Assembly: GCF_019203185.1 (NCBI RefSeq)
Contig: NZ_CP078093.1
Span: 62,001-126,000, forward strand
DNA from: Crassaminicella indica
GTDB lineage: Bacteria > Bacillota > Clostridia > Peptostreptococcales > Thermotaleaceae
Direction: 5' to 3'
DNA length: 64,000 bases
Positions within the stretch are counted from its first letter, which is position 1; each line of letters starts with the position of its first letter. The notes below the pieces were generated by a model. The model did not search any database. It saw nothing but the letters and a program-made list of their open reading frames with translations, and was not told the origin of the DNA. A program made the position numbers and the translations under genes. Positions 7,557 to 23,359 of this stretch are shown piece after piece.

Positions 7557-7564
7557 ACATTTAT

Positions 7565-7641
7565 TGGCGACCCGGAAGGGGCTCGAACCCTCGACCTCCA
7601 GCGTGACAGGCTGGCATTCTAACCAACTGAACTACCGGGCC
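7565..7641 (-). tRNA. tRNA-Asp(GUC), array 1
   Basis: Cloverleaf with anticodon GUC, discriminator G and encoded CCA. Repeated at 15683 and 17105. Confidence 0.96.
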
Positions 7642-7656
7642 ATAATCAAATTTTAA

Positions 7657-7732
7657 TGGTGGGCGCAATAGGGATCGAACCTATGACCCCCTGCTTGTAA
7701 GGCAGGTGCTCTCCCAGCTGAGCTATGCGCCC
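7657..7732 (-). tRNA. tRNA-Val(UAC), array 1
   Basis: Cloverleaf with anticodon UAC and encoded CCA. Repeated at 15775 and 17198. Confidence 0.96.
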
Positions 7733-7736
7733 AAAA

Positions 7737-7811
7737 TGGTGACCCATCCGGGAATCGAACCCGGGTTACCGCCGTGAAAGGGCGGTGTCTTGACCGCTTG
7801 ACCAATGGGCC
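7737..7811 (-). tRNA. tRNA-Glu(UUC), array 1
   Basis: Cloverleaf with anticodon UUC and encoded CCA. Repeated at 15855 and 17278. Confidence 0.96.
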
Positions 7812-7815
7812 TTAA

Positions 7816-7891
<76 letters not shown>

Positions 7892-7897
7892 ATATTT

Positions 7898-7986
7898 TGG
7901 TGCCGGGGACCGGAATCGAACCGGTACGGTCTGTAAGGACCGCAGGATTTTAAGTCCTGTGCGTCTGCCAGTTCCGCCACCCCGGC
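7898..7986 (-). tRNA. tRNA-Leu(UAA), array 1
   Basis: 89-base class II tRNA with anticodon UAA and encoded CCA. It is the only leucine isoacceptor seen in the window, repeated in all three arrays. Confidence 0.96.
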
Positions 7987-7992
7987 ATTCTT

Positions 7993-8067
7993 TGGCTCCA
8001 AGGGTGGGACTCGAACCCACAACCTATCGGTTAACAGCCGAGTGCTCCACCATTGAGCTACCTTGGA
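7993..8067 (-). tRNA. tRNA-Asn(GUU), array 1
   Basis: First tRNA after the rrn1 5S gene, with anticodon GUU and encoded CCA. It has a U-A pair at 28-42, where the array 2 copy has C-G. Confidence 0.96.
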
Positions 8068-8074
8068 ACACAAA

Positions 8075-8189
8075 CCAGCGGCGACCTACTCTCCCAAGGC
8101 GTCTCCGCCTAAGTACCATCAGCGCTGAAGGGCTTAACTTCTGTGTTCGGTATGGGAACAGGTGTGACCCCTTCGCTATTGCCACTGGA
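8075..8189 (-). rRNA. rrf: 5S rRNA, operon rrn1
   Basis: Contains the conserved 5S core (minus-strand reading CCATACCGAACACAGAAG and the GGAGAGTAGG-like 3' part). It differs from the rrn2 copy by one base near the 3' end (8081 versus 17627). Ends are approximate. It is followed by 21 tRNAs and preceded by two readable promoters in the 23S-5S spacer. Confidence 0.95.
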
Positions 8190-8209
8190 TTTTTTTGAGG
8201 ACAAGATAT

Positions 8210-8238
8210 ATTTTATCTCGTTTTTCGCAGTTTGTCAA
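8210..8238 (-). promoter_or_regulatory. Internal promoter in the rrn1 23S-5S spacer (proximal)
   Basis: On the minus strand: TTGACA (8233-8238), 17-base spacer, TAAAAT (8210-8215). It is a near-consensus sigma-A site that would start transcription about 15 bases before the 5S gene and so drive 5S plus the 21 tRNAs. Confidence 0.7.
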
Positions 8239-8316
8239 CACTTTTTTAAAGAATTTGCATTTTTTCAGTCCTACACAAATCCTTATACATACTAATGTTG
8301 AGTTAAGACAAAATTT

Positions 8317-8345
8317 ATTTTACCACCTTGCTAGAATTTTGTCAA
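8317..8345 (-). promoter_or_regulatory. Internal promoter in the rrn1 23S-5S spacer (distal)
   Basis: On the minus strand: TTGACA (8340-8345), 17-base spacer, TAAAAT (8317-8322). It is a second near-consensus site in the same spacer. The rrn2 spacer is only about 38 bases long and lacks both promoters. Confidence 0.7.
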
Positions 8346-8383
8346 CTGCTTTTTTATACCCTCAAAACTAAACAATGCATATT

Positions 8384-11307
<2,924 letters not shown>

Positions 11308-11354
11308 AGTAAAAATTGTATTTTATATGCATTGTTCAGTTTTCAAAGTACATG

Positions 11355-11430
11355 TGGTGGAGACGAGGGGGATCGAACCCCTGACCCCCTGCGTGCAAGG
11401 CAGGTGCTCTCCCAGCTGAGCTACGTCCCC
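11355..11430 (-). tRNA. tRNA-Ala(UGC), rrn1 spacer
   Basis: The only tRNA in the 16S-23S spacer. Anticodon UGC and encoded CCA. Confidence 0.97.
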
Positions 11431-11485
11431 ATAATTAACTTTTGAAGGTTTGATCCTTCAAAACTATACAGTGTAAGTTAAGCCT

Positions 11486-13022
<1,537 letters not shown>

Positions 13023-13134
13023 AAGAATTCGAATTGAACGTTTCTCGTTTATAACGAGTATCTGGCTTAATTTCTTACACTATATAGTTTTCAAAGATCA
13101 AATTTTTACTCAATCGCCGTTTAGCGACTTAATC

Positions 13135-13163
13135 AGTTTAACATTTTTGCTCCGGTTTGTCAA
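13135..13163 (-). promoter_or_regulatory. rrn1 promoter P2 (proximal)
   Basis: Minus strand TTGACA (13158-13163), 17-base spacer, TAAACT (13135-13140). The leader downstream carries TTGATCTTTGAAAACT, a conserved sequence of clostridial rRNA leaders, before the 16S gene. Confidence 0.75.
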
Positions 13164-13239
13164 GAACTTTTTCACCATCATTTGCATCCCTCATTTAATT
13201 TTTTCTTTTTAAGGGTTGCACCTTGCGGCGACATGTTAT

Positions 13240-13268
13240 ATATTAGCATATAATTTTTGTATTGTCAA
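13240..13268 (-). promoter_or_regulatory. rrn1 promoter P1 (distal)
   Basis: Minus strand TTGACA (13263-13268), 17-base spacer, TAATAT (13240-13245). Tandem with P2, about 105 bases upstream of it. Confidence 0.75.
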
Positions 13269-13391
13269 CAATATTTTTCATTTTTTATGAAAATAACAAG
13301 CAATAAACATATTATTTTTATAACTTTTTATATACTTTAGGGAAACTACCTCAAAATTTTAAACACTAGTGAAATATTACTTCATTATTAT

Positions 13392-13970
13392 CTATTCATT
13401 TATTCTACCATCATTATAATGCTTTCTACATAATGGTACATACAATTCATTTCCACCTATCTGTATTTGTTCTCCATCTTTTATAATTTTTCCATTTATA
13501 ACTCTTGCATTGGTTGTAGCTTTTCTTCCACACCAACATATAGTCTTTATTTCCTCAATTTTATCAGCATATACTAATAACCAATAAGATCCTTCAAATA
13601 GTTCATTCCTAAAATCATTTTTAAGTCCATAACATAAAACCGGTACATTACAACTATCAACAATTTCAACAAGTTCTTCTATATGATGCTTTTTCAAAAA
13701 TTGACATTCATCGATAATTACACAATCTATCTTTTGTTTACTATTCTCTTGTAAAAATATACTCAATACATTTGTTTCATCATCAATAATAATCGCTTCT
13801 TTTTCCAAACCTACTCTTGATATAATCTTGCCTATACCATATCTATCATCTAATGCTGAAGTTAATACTAAAGCTCTCTTCCCTCTTTCTTCATAATTGT
13901 ATGCAACCTTAATAACTTCAATAGATTTTCCTGCATTCATTGTACTGTATCTATAATAAAGCTGTGCCAC
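13392..13970 (-). CDS. tdk: Thymidine kinase
   Basis: 192 residues. It phosphorylates thymidine to dTMP in nucleotide salvage. The P-loop is STMNAGKS (about residues 9-16), the Walker B-like motif is CVIIDECQF with the catalytic Glu, and the zinc lasso is formed by CWCGRKA plus a C-terminal Cys (PLCRKHY). The length fits the type II (TK1-like) family. The ATG at 13970 follows an AGGAGGG-type site. It lies in the same direction as rrn1 and just upstream of its promoters; I see no terminator between them. The gene appears complete. Its upstream neighbour is the second 440-bp repeat element. Confidence 0.93.
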   Translation of the reverse strand: MAQLYYRYSTMNAGKSIEVIKVAYNYEERGKRALVLTSALDDRYGIGKIISRVGLEKEAIIIDDETNVLSIFLQENSKQKIDCVIIDECQFLKKHHIEELVEIVDSCNVPVLCYGLKNDFRNELFEGSYWLLVYADKIEEIKTICWCGRKATTNARVINGKIIKDGEQIQIGGNELYVPLCRKHYNDGRINE

Positions 13971-14147
13971 ATATCATCCCTCCTATAATTTTTTTAATAT
14001 AATCCAATATCTCATCATTTGCACTATTTATATATTGGATATTTCCTCAAAATTTCCTTTAAACAATTTTTTGTAAATCTAAACTACAACCAATACAAGC
14101 AACAGCAGTTTTCGTACATTTTCTAAAAATCTTTCCTACAAAAATCA
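13971..14147. other. Intergenic region upstream of tdk
   Basis: It carries the tdk ribosome-binding site and an imperfect inverted repeat built on CCAATAT (about 13997-14042). No gene is supported. The remainder up to the spore protein gene is element copy 2. Confidence 0.4.
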
Positions 14148-14582
14148 TATATATAGGGAGCCAACTCAAGAAATTAAAAAAGAGTTAAAAATATAATTCA
14201 TCAAACAGTAGCTAGATGTTCAGAAGATGAATTATTTAATGATTTTTCATCAGTTTACCAAAAACTCAATTCTCTTAAAGACAAAATGAAGTCTATTGTA
14301 TATGCAAAAAGCTTTTATAAATAATTAAACTTTGAAATTGGATCCCTATAAATAAACAATATCAACATTAAAAAATATATGAATATAAGTGAATGACTTT
14401 GATAACTTTTGTAAAAAAACTTACTGAAATTTCATAAAAAATACGTTAAGAACCTTCATTATTTGAACGAAGTGAGTTTTGGAGGTTTAGTATTTTTCAT
14501 GGAATAAAGTTTTGTTTTTTCAAAAGTTATCTGGAATGAACTGTTCTTTATATTTCGTTTTGAAGTTGTTTACCTATATATC
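14148..14582. mobile_element. 440-bp TIR-bounded element, copy 2
   Basis: It aligns end to end with 4711-5150 at high identity. The left end reads TATATATAGGGAGCCAACT (one change) and the right end AGTTGTTTACCTATATAT (several changes), so the outer repeats are degraded. The internal motif ATTGGATCCCTATA at about 14337-14350 is kept. It retains the same truncated reading frame with the same lost A, and the same long palindrome (about 14398-14529). It lies between tdk and the spore protein gene. This is probably an older or inactive copy. Confidence 0.72.
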
Positions 14583-14688
14583 TATAATCAAAAATATTTT
14601 GGATATACTATAAATAATATTTATTCTATCTTGTTTACAGTTAGTCTCATATTTCAATCTGAAATTTTTTAACTTAGGAGTTGATTTT

Positions 14689-14877
14689 ATGTCCAAAAAC
14701 AGGCTAGTTGTTCCTCAAGCTAGAAAAGCTTTAGACCAATTCAAACTAGAAATGGCAAAAGAATTAGGCATATCCCTCCTTAATATTACAGATAATAAAT
14801 ATTTAGCTTCATATCATACAGGTTTAATCACTAAAAAGTTAGTAGAGATAGGTGAAAAACAATTATTAGATAAATAA
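14689..14877 (+). CDS. Alpha/beta-type small acid-soluble spore protein (SASP)
   Basis: 62 residues. It binds DNA in the forespore core, protects it from UV and heat, and is degraded by the GPR protease at germination. The sequence has the family layout: variable N terminus, KLEMAKELGI (about residues 19-28, the GPR cleavage region), and a C-terminal GLITKKLVEIGEKQL (about 44-58) helix. The start ATG has TAGGAG at good distance. It is monocistronic, expected under sigma-G control, and ends at a terminator shared with tRNA array 2. It shows the organism is a spore former. Confidence 0.93.
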   Translation: MSKNRLVVPQARKALDQFKLEMAKELGISLLNITDNKYLASYHTGLITKKLVEIGEKQLLDK

Positions 14878-14918
14878 AAATAGAGGACACGAATTCCTGT
14901 CGTATCCTCTATTTTTAT
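14875..14918. terminator. Bidirectional terminator: SASP gene / tRNA array 2
   Basis: AAAAATAGAGGA and TCCTCTATTTTT form a 12-bp stem with T-tracts on both strands. It ends the plus-strand SASP transcript and the minus-strand array whose last gene is tRNA-Arg(ACG). Confidence 0.85.
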
Positions 14919-14994
14919 GGTGCGCCCAGAGAGATTCGAACTCCCGACCTTCTGATTCGTAGTCAGACACTCTATCCAGCTGAGCTATAGGCGC
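14918..14994 (-). tRNA. tRNA-Arg(ACG), array 2
   Basis: Anticodon ACG (read as ICG) with encoded CCA. It is the last gene of array 2. The argS T-box specifier CGU in this window matches this tRNA. Confidence 0.96.
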
Positions 14995-15012
14995 ATATTC
15001 AAAAAAAAAAAT

Positions 15013-15087
<75 letters not shown>

Positions 15088-15093
15088 ATTTTT

Positions 15094-15169
15094 TGGTGAC
15101 CCATCCGCGGCTCGAACGCGGGACACCTTGATTAAAAGTCAAGTGCTCTACCAACTGAGCTAATGGGTC
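15094..15169 (-). tRNA. tRNA-Lys(UUU), array 2
   Basis: Anticodon UUU and encoded CCA. Identical to the array 3 copy. Confidence 0.96.
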
Positions 15170-15172
15170 TTA

Positions 15173-15248
15173 TGGCTGGGGTAGCAGGACTCGAACCTAC
15201 GAATGCCAGAGTCAAAGTCTGGTGCCTTACCGACTTGGCGATACCCCA
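15173..15248 (-). tRNA. tRNA-Gln(UUG), array 2
   Basis: Anticodon UUG and encoded CCA. Same order (Lys upstream, Gln next) as in arrays 1 and 3. Confidence 0.96.
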
Positions 15249-15255
15249 TTATTTT

Positions 15256-15332
15256 TGGGGTGGATGATGGGATTCGAACCCACGCATGCAGGAGCCACAA
15301 TCCTGTGTCTTAACCGCTTGACTACATCCACC
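15256..15332 (-). tRNA. tRNA-His(GUG), array 2
   Basis: Anticodon GUG. The extra G at -1 faces C73, the hallmark of tRNA-His, and CCA is encoded. Confidence 0.96.
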
Positions 15333-15336
15333 ATAT

Positions 15337-15410
15337 TGGAGCGGATGATGGGAATCGAACCCACGCTACCAGCTTGGAAGGCTGGAGTTCTACCATTGAA
15401 CTACATCCGC
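15337..15410 (-). tRNA. tRNA-Gly(UCC), array 2
   Basis: Anticodon UCC and encoded CCA. Same sequence as the array 1 copy. Confidence 0.96.
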
Positions 15411-15416
15411 ATATCT

Positions 15417-15491
15417 TGGAGCGGAAGACGGGATTCGAACCCGCGACCCTCGCCTTGGCAAGGCGATGCTCTACCACTGAGCCACTTCCGC
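15417..15491 (-). tRNA. tRNA-Gly(GCC), array 2
   Basis: Anticodon GCC and encoded CCA. Same sequence as the array 1 copy. Confidence 0.96.
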
Positions 15492-15498
15492 AATTAAT

Positions 15499-15583
15499 TG
15501 GTGGAGGAGAGTGGATTCGAACCACTGAAAGCTTAGCTAACGGATTTACAGTCCGCCCCCTTTGGCCACTCGGGAACTCCTCC
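15499..15583 (-). tRNA. tRNA-Tyr(GUA), array 2
   Basis: Class II tRNA with anticodon GUA and encoded CCA. Confidence 0.96.
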
Positions 15584-15591
15584 TAATTCTT

Positions 15592-15666
15592 TGGAGCTGG
15601 CGAAGGGAATCGAACCCCCAACCTGCTGATTACAAGTCAGCTGCTCTACCGTTGAGCCACACCAGC
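15592..15666 (-). tRNA. tRNA-Thr(UGU), array 2
   Basis: Anticodon UGU and encoded CCA. The spacer before Asp contains a short duplicated AGCACATT. Confidence 0.96.
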
Positions 15667-15682
15667 ACATTAGCACATTTAT

Positions 15683-15759
15683 TGGCGACCCGGAAGGGGC
15701 TCGAACCCTCGACCTCCAGCGTGACAGGCTGGCATTCTAACCAACTGAACTACCGGGCC
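15683..15759 (-). tRNA. tRNA-Asp(GUC), array 2
   Basis: Anticodon GUC and encoded CCA. Confidence 0.96.
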
Positions 15760-15774
15760 ATAATCAAATTTTAA

Positions 15775-15850
15775 TGGTGGGCGCAATAGGGATCGAACCT
15801 ATGACCCCCTGCTTGTAAGGCAGGTGCTCTCCCAGCTGAGCTATGCGCCC
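15775..15850 (-). tRNA. tRNA-Val(UAC), array 2
   Basis: Anticodon UAC and encoded CCA. Confidence 0.96.
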
Positions 15851-15854
15851 AAAA

Positions 15855-15929
15855 TGGTGACCCATCCGGGAATCGAACCCGGGTTACCGCCGTGAAAGGG
15901 CGGTGTCTTGACCGCTTGACCAATGGGCC
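15855..15929 (-). tRNA. tRNA-Glu(UUC), array 2
   Basis: Anticodon UUC and encoded CCA. Confidence 0.96.
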
Positions 15930-15939
15930 ATATTTTATT

Positions 15940-16016
15940 TGGTAGCGGCGAGTGGACTCGAACCACCGACCTTCCGGGTATGAACCGGACGCTCTAGCCA
16001 ACTAAGCTACACCGCC
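15940..16016 (-). tRNA. Elongator tRNA-Met(CAU), array 2
   Basis: GGCGGTGTAGCTTAG body with a TTCATAC anticodon loop. It has a paired first base, unlike the initiator. CCA is encoded. Confidence 0.93.
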
Positions 16017-16020
16017 ATTT

Positions 16021-16096
<76 letters not shown>

Positions 16097-16102
16097 ATAT
16101 TT

Positions 16103-16191
16103 TGGTGCCGGGGACCGGAATCGAACCGGTACGGTCTGTAAGGACCGCAGGATTTTAAGTCCTGTGCGTCTGCCAGTTCCGCCACCCCGGC
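16103..16191 (-). tRNA. tRNA-Leu(UAA), array 2
   Basis: Class II tRNA with anticodon UAA and encoded CCA. Confidence 0.96.
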
Positions 16192-16197
16192 ATTTTT

Positions 16198-16272
16198 TGG
16201 CTCCAAGGGTGGGACTCGAACCCACAACCTACCGGTTAACAGCCGGGTGCTCCACCATTGAGCTACCTTGGA
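16198..16272 (-). tRNA. tRNA-Asn(GUU), array 2
   Basis: First gene of array 2, with anticodon GUU and encoded CCA. It carries C-G at pair 28-42, where the other two copies have U-A: two compensating changes (16232 and 16246). Confidence 0.96.
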
Positions 16273-16302
16273 ATAACTTACTTCCTTCATAAGACAAGAT
16301 TA

Positions 16303-16331
16303 ATAATAACACATTTCAAACATCTTGTCAA
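16303..16331 (-). promoter_or_regulatory. Promoter of tRNA array 2
   Basis: Minus strand TTGACA (16326-16331), 17-base spacer, TATTAT (16303-16308). It sits between the last tRNA of array 3 and the first of array 2, so array 2 can be transcribed without an rRNA operon. I see no terminator between the arrays, so read-through from rrn2 is also possible. Confidence 0.7.
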
Positions 16332-16348
16332 TAGTTTTTTGCTTTTTA

Positions 16349-16425
16349 TGGTGCGCCCAGAGAGATTCGAACTCCCGACCTTCTGATTCGTAGTCAGACA
16401 CTCTATCCAGCTGAGCTATAGGCGC
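16349..16425 (-). tRNA. tRNA-Arg(ACG), array 3
   Basis: Last gene of array 3, with anticodon ACG and encoded CCA. Same sequence as 14918-14994. Confidence 0.96.
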
Positions 16426-16441
16426 ATATTCAAAAAAAAAT

Positions 16442-16516
<75 letters not shown>

Positions 16517-16522
16517 ATTTTT

Positions 16523-16598
16523 TGGTGACCCATCCGCGGCTCGAACGCGGGACACCTTGATTAAAAGTCAAGTGCTCTACCAACTGAGCTAATGGGTC
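16523..16598 (-). tRNA. tRNA-Lys(UUU), array 3
   Basis: Anticodon UUU and encoded CCA. Confidence 0.96.
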
Positions 16599-16601
16599 TT
16601 A

Positions 16602-16677
16602 TGGCTGGGGTAGCAGGACTCGAACCTACGAATGCCAGAGTCAAAGTCTGGTGCCTTACCGACTTGGCGATACCCCA
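16602..16677 (-). tRNA. tRNA-Gln(UUG), array 3
   Basis: Anticodon UUG and encoded CCA. Confidence 0.96.
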
Positions 16678-16684
16678 TTATTTT

Positions 16685-16761
16685 TGGGGTGGATGATGGG
16701 ATTCGAACCCACGCATGCAGGAGCCACAATCCTGTGTCTTAACCGCTTGACTACATCCACC
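16685..16761 (-). tRNA. tRNA-His(GUG), array 3
   Basis: Anticodon GUG with G-1 opposite C73 and encoded CCA. Confidence 0.96.
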
Positions 16762-16765
16762 ATAT

Positions 16766-16839
16766 TGGAGCGGATGATGGGAATCGAACCCACGCTACCA
16801 GCTTGGAAGGCTGGAGTTCTACCATTGAACTACATCCGC
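16766..16839 (-). tRNA. tRNA-Gly(UCC), array 3
   Basis: Anticodon UCC and encoded CCA. Confidence 0.96.
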
Positions 16840-16845
16840 ATATCT

Positions 16846-16920
16846 TGGAGCGGAAGACGGGATTCGAACCCGCGACCCTCGCCTTGGCAAGGCGATGCTC
16901 TACCACTGAGCCACTTCCGC
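16846..16920 (-). tRNA. tRNA-Gly(GCC), array 3
   Basis: Anticodon GCC and encoded CCA. Confidence 0.96.
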
Positions 16921-16927
16921 AATTAAT

Positions 16928-17012
16928 TGGTGGAGGAGAGTGGATTCGAACCACTGAAAGCTTAGCTAACGGATTTACAGTCCGCCCCCTTTGGCCACTC
17001 GGGAACTCCTCC
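16928..17012 (-). tRNA. tRNA-Tyr(GUA), array 3
   Basis: Class II tRNA with anticodon GUA and encoded CCA. Confidence 0.96.
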
Positions 17013-17020
17013 TAATTCTT

Positions 17021-17095
17021 TGGAGCTGGCGAAGGGAATCGAACCCCCAACCTGCTGATTACAAGTCAGCTGCTCTACCGTTGAGCCACACCAGC
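17021..17095 (-). tRNA. tRNA-Thr(UGU), array 3
   Basis: Anticodon UGU and encoded CCA. Confidence 0.96.
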
Positions 17096-17104
17096 AAATT
17101 AATT

Positions 17105-17181
17105 TGGCGACCCGGAAGGGGCTCGAACCCTCGACCTCCAGCGTGACAGGCTGGCATTCTAACCAACTGAACTACCGGGCC
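17105..17181 (-). tRNA. tRNA-Asp(GUC), array 3
   Basis: Anticodon GUC and encoded CCA. Confidence 0.96.
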
Positions 17182-17197
17182 ATAATCAATTTTTTAA

Positions 17198-17273
17198 TGG
17201 TGGGCGCAATAGGGATCGAACCTATGACCCCCTGCTTGTAAGGCAGGTGCTCTCCCAGCTGAGCTATGCGCCC
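17198..17273 (-). tRNA. tRNA-Val(UAC), array 3
   Basis: Anticodon UAC and encoded CCA. Confidence 0.96.
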
Positions 17274-17277
17274 AAAA

Positions 17278-17352
17278 TGGTGACCCATCCGGGAATCGAA
17301 CCCGGGTTACCGCCGTGAAAGGGCGGTGTCTTGACCGCTTGACCAATGGGCC
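17278..17352 (-). tRNA. tRNA-Glu(UUC), array 3
   Basis: Anticodon UUC and encoded CCA. Confidence 0.96.
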
Positions 17353-17362
17353 ATATTTTATT

Positions 17363-17439
17363 TGGTAGCGGCGAGTGGACTCGAACCACCGACCTTCCGG
17401 GTATGAACCGGACGCTCTAGCCAACTAAGCTACACCGCC
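17363..17439 (-). tRNA. Elongator tRNA-Met(CAU), array 3
   Basis: Same as 15940-16016. It directly follows Leu here, because the fMet gene of arrays 1 and 2 is missing. Confidence 0.93.
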
Positions 17440-17443
17440 ATTT

Positions 17444-17532
17444 TGGTGCCGGGGACCGGAATCGAACCGGTACGGTCTGTAAGGACCGCAGGATTTTAAG
17501 TCCTGTGCGTCTGCCAGTTCCGCCACCCCGGC
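17444..17532 (-). tRNA. tRNA-Leu(UAA), array 3
   Basis: Class II tRNA with anticodon UAA and encoded CCA. Confidence 0.96.
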
Positions 17533-17538
17533 ATTCTT

Positions 17539-17613
17539 TGGCTCCAAGGGTGGGACTCGAACCCACAACCTATCGGTTAACAGCCGAGTGCTCCACCATT
17601 GAGCTACCTTGGA
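17539..17613 (-). tRNA. tRNA-Asn(GUU), array 3
   Basis: First tRNA after the rrn2 5S gene. Same U-A 28-42 pair as array 1. Confidence 0.96.
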
Positions 17614-17620
17614 ACACAAA

Positions 17621-17735
17621 CCAGCGACGACCTACTCTCCCAAGGCGTCTCCGCCTAAGTACCATCAGCGCTGAAGGGCTTAACTTCTGTGTTCGGTATG
17701 GGAACAGGTGTGACCCCTTCGCTATTGCCACTGGA
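17621..17735 (-). rRNA. rrf: 5S rRNA, operon rrn2
   Basis: Same as the rrn1 5S except for one base (17627). The spacer to the 23S gene is only about 38 bases, with no room for a promoter. Ends approximate. Confidence 0.95.
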
Positions 17736-17773
17736 TTATTATATTATACCCTCAAAACTAAACAATGCATATT

Positions 17774-20697
<2,924 letters not shown>

Positions 20698-20744
20698 AGT
20701 AAAAATTGTATTTTATATGCATTGTTCAGTTTTCAAAGTACACA

Positions 20745-20820
20745 TGGTGGAGACGAGGGGGATCGAACCCCTGACCCCCTGCGTGCAAGGCAGGTGCTCT
20801 CCCAGCTGAGCTACGTCCCC
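20745..20820 (-). tRNA. tRNA-Ala(UGC), rrn2 spacer
   Basis: Identical to 11355-11430. The only spacer tRNA of rrn2. Confidence 0.97.
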
Positions 20821-20875
20821 ATAATTAACTTTTGAAGGTTTGATCCTTCAAAACTATACAGTGTAAGTTAAGCCT

Positions 20876-22412
<1,537 letters not shown>

Positions 22413-22524
22413 AAGAATTCGAATTGAACGTTTCTCGTTTATAACGAGTATCTGGCTTAATTTCTTACACTGTATAGTTTTCAAAGATCAACTTTTTATT
22501 TGGTCGCCGTTTAGCGACTTAATC

Positions 22525-22553
22525 ATATTAGCACTTTTTGTCGAATCTGTCAA
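22525..22553 (-). promoter_or_regulatory. rrn2 promoter P3 (proximal)
   Basis: Minus strand TTGACA (22548-22553), 17-base spacer, TAATAT (22525-22530). It occupies the position equivalent to rrn1 P2. Confidence 0.75.
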
Positions 22554-22601
22554 CAACTTTTTCGACACTTTCATAAGTTGTTTCTAGAGGCGACAAAATC
22601 C

Positions 22602-22630
22602 ATGATACCAAATTTCCTCATCAAAGTCAA
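22602..22630 (-). promoter_or_regulatory. rrn2 promoter P2 (middle)
   Basis: Minus strand TTGACT (22625-22630), 17-base spacer, TATCAT (22602-22607). Confidence 0.6.
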
Positions 22631-22682
22631 CTAGTACTTTTTTCTATCACTAAGCAACTTCCATTTGAAAGGAACATTTGAT

Positions 22683-22711
22683 AATATATCATAAATATAT
22701 ATTAAAGTCAA
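22683..22711 (-). promoter_or_regulatory. rrn2 promoter P1 (distal)
   Basis: Minus strand TTGACT (22706-22711), 17-base spacer, TATATT (22683-22688). It starts just past the iorB terminator, so rrn2 has three candidate tandem promoters where rrn1 has two. Confidence 0.55.
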
Positions 22712-22739
22712 TATATTTAAAATAATTTTTTTAGATTTT

Positions 22740-22776
22740 AGAAAAAGCCCATTCTAAATCAAATGGACTTTTTCTC
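22740..22776 (-). terminator. Terminator of the ptb-iorA-iorB operon
   Basis: GAAAAAGCCCATT and AATGGACTTTTTC form a 13-bp stem with one G-T pair, followed by U-rich sequence on the minus strand. It separates the operon from the rrn2 promoters. Confidence 0.75.
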
Positions 22777-22779
22777 TTA

Positions 22780-23358
22780 TTATTTAACTTGCTCCATTCC
22801 TTTTCTTAAAGCATTTATATTCATATCAACAAATTTTTCCTTTACATTACTTCGCACAATTGTTTCCCAATCTACATCTGTTAATCCCATTGCTTTTGTC
22901 AATGCACCAAGCATAACAACATTCATTGTTTTTATATTCCCTAATTCTTTTGCTATTTCTGCAGCTTTAAAAACAGTTGTATCTGCTTTTTCTTTTAATA
23001 TATCAATGAGATTTTGAGGATATTTTGCATCTCCTACTAAAATAGGGGCAGATGGTATTTCATAATCATTTACTACTATTTTGCCATTTTTCTTTAAATG
23101 ATCTAACCACCTTAAAGTCTCCATTTTTTCAAACGATACCACGATATCCGCTTGCCCTTTTCCAATGATCGGAGAATATACTTTTTTGCCAAATCTAACT
23201 TGCGTTGTAACACTTCCTCCACGTTGAGCCATGCCATGAACTTCAGACATTTTAACATCATATCCTGCACTAATAAGTCCCTGAGATAATATTTTACTTG
23301 CAAGAATTATTCCTTGACCCCCTACGCCAACTAATAAAATATTTTTTACTTCTTTCAT
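22780..23358 (-). CDS. iorB: Indolepyruvate ferredoxin oxidoreductase, beta subunit
   Basis: About 192 residues. It is the gamma-type (pyruvate:ferredoxin oxidoreductase gamma) domain subunit, with NILLVGVGGQGIILASKIL at the N terminus and HGMAQRGGSVTTQVRFG at about residues 40-56. With IorA it converts aryl 2-oxoacids (indolepyruvate, phenylpyruvate) to aryl-acetyl-CoA while reducing ferredoxin. I prefer the ATG at 23358, because AAGGTGG lies 9 bases upstream; the GTG at 23367 would put the site inside the gene. The stop of iorA ends one base before (TAATATG), so the two are translationally coupled. Complete, with a terminator downstream. Confidence 0.92.
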   Translation of the reverse strand: MKEVKNILLVGVGGQGIILASKILSQGLISAGYDVKMSEVHGMAQRGGSVTTQVRFGKKVYSPIIGKGQADIVVSFEKMETLRWLDHLKKNGKIVVNDYEIPSAPILVGDAKYPQNLIDILKEKADTTVFKAAEIAKELGNIKTMNVVMLGALTKAMGLTDVDWETIVRSNVKEKFVDMNINALRKGMEQVK

Positions 23359-23359
23359 A

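Noticed and set aside
16273-16348. Terminator between tRNA arrays 3 and 2
   Set aside because: The A/T-rich stretch has no stem. It contains a promoter instead, so read-through from rrn2 remains possible.
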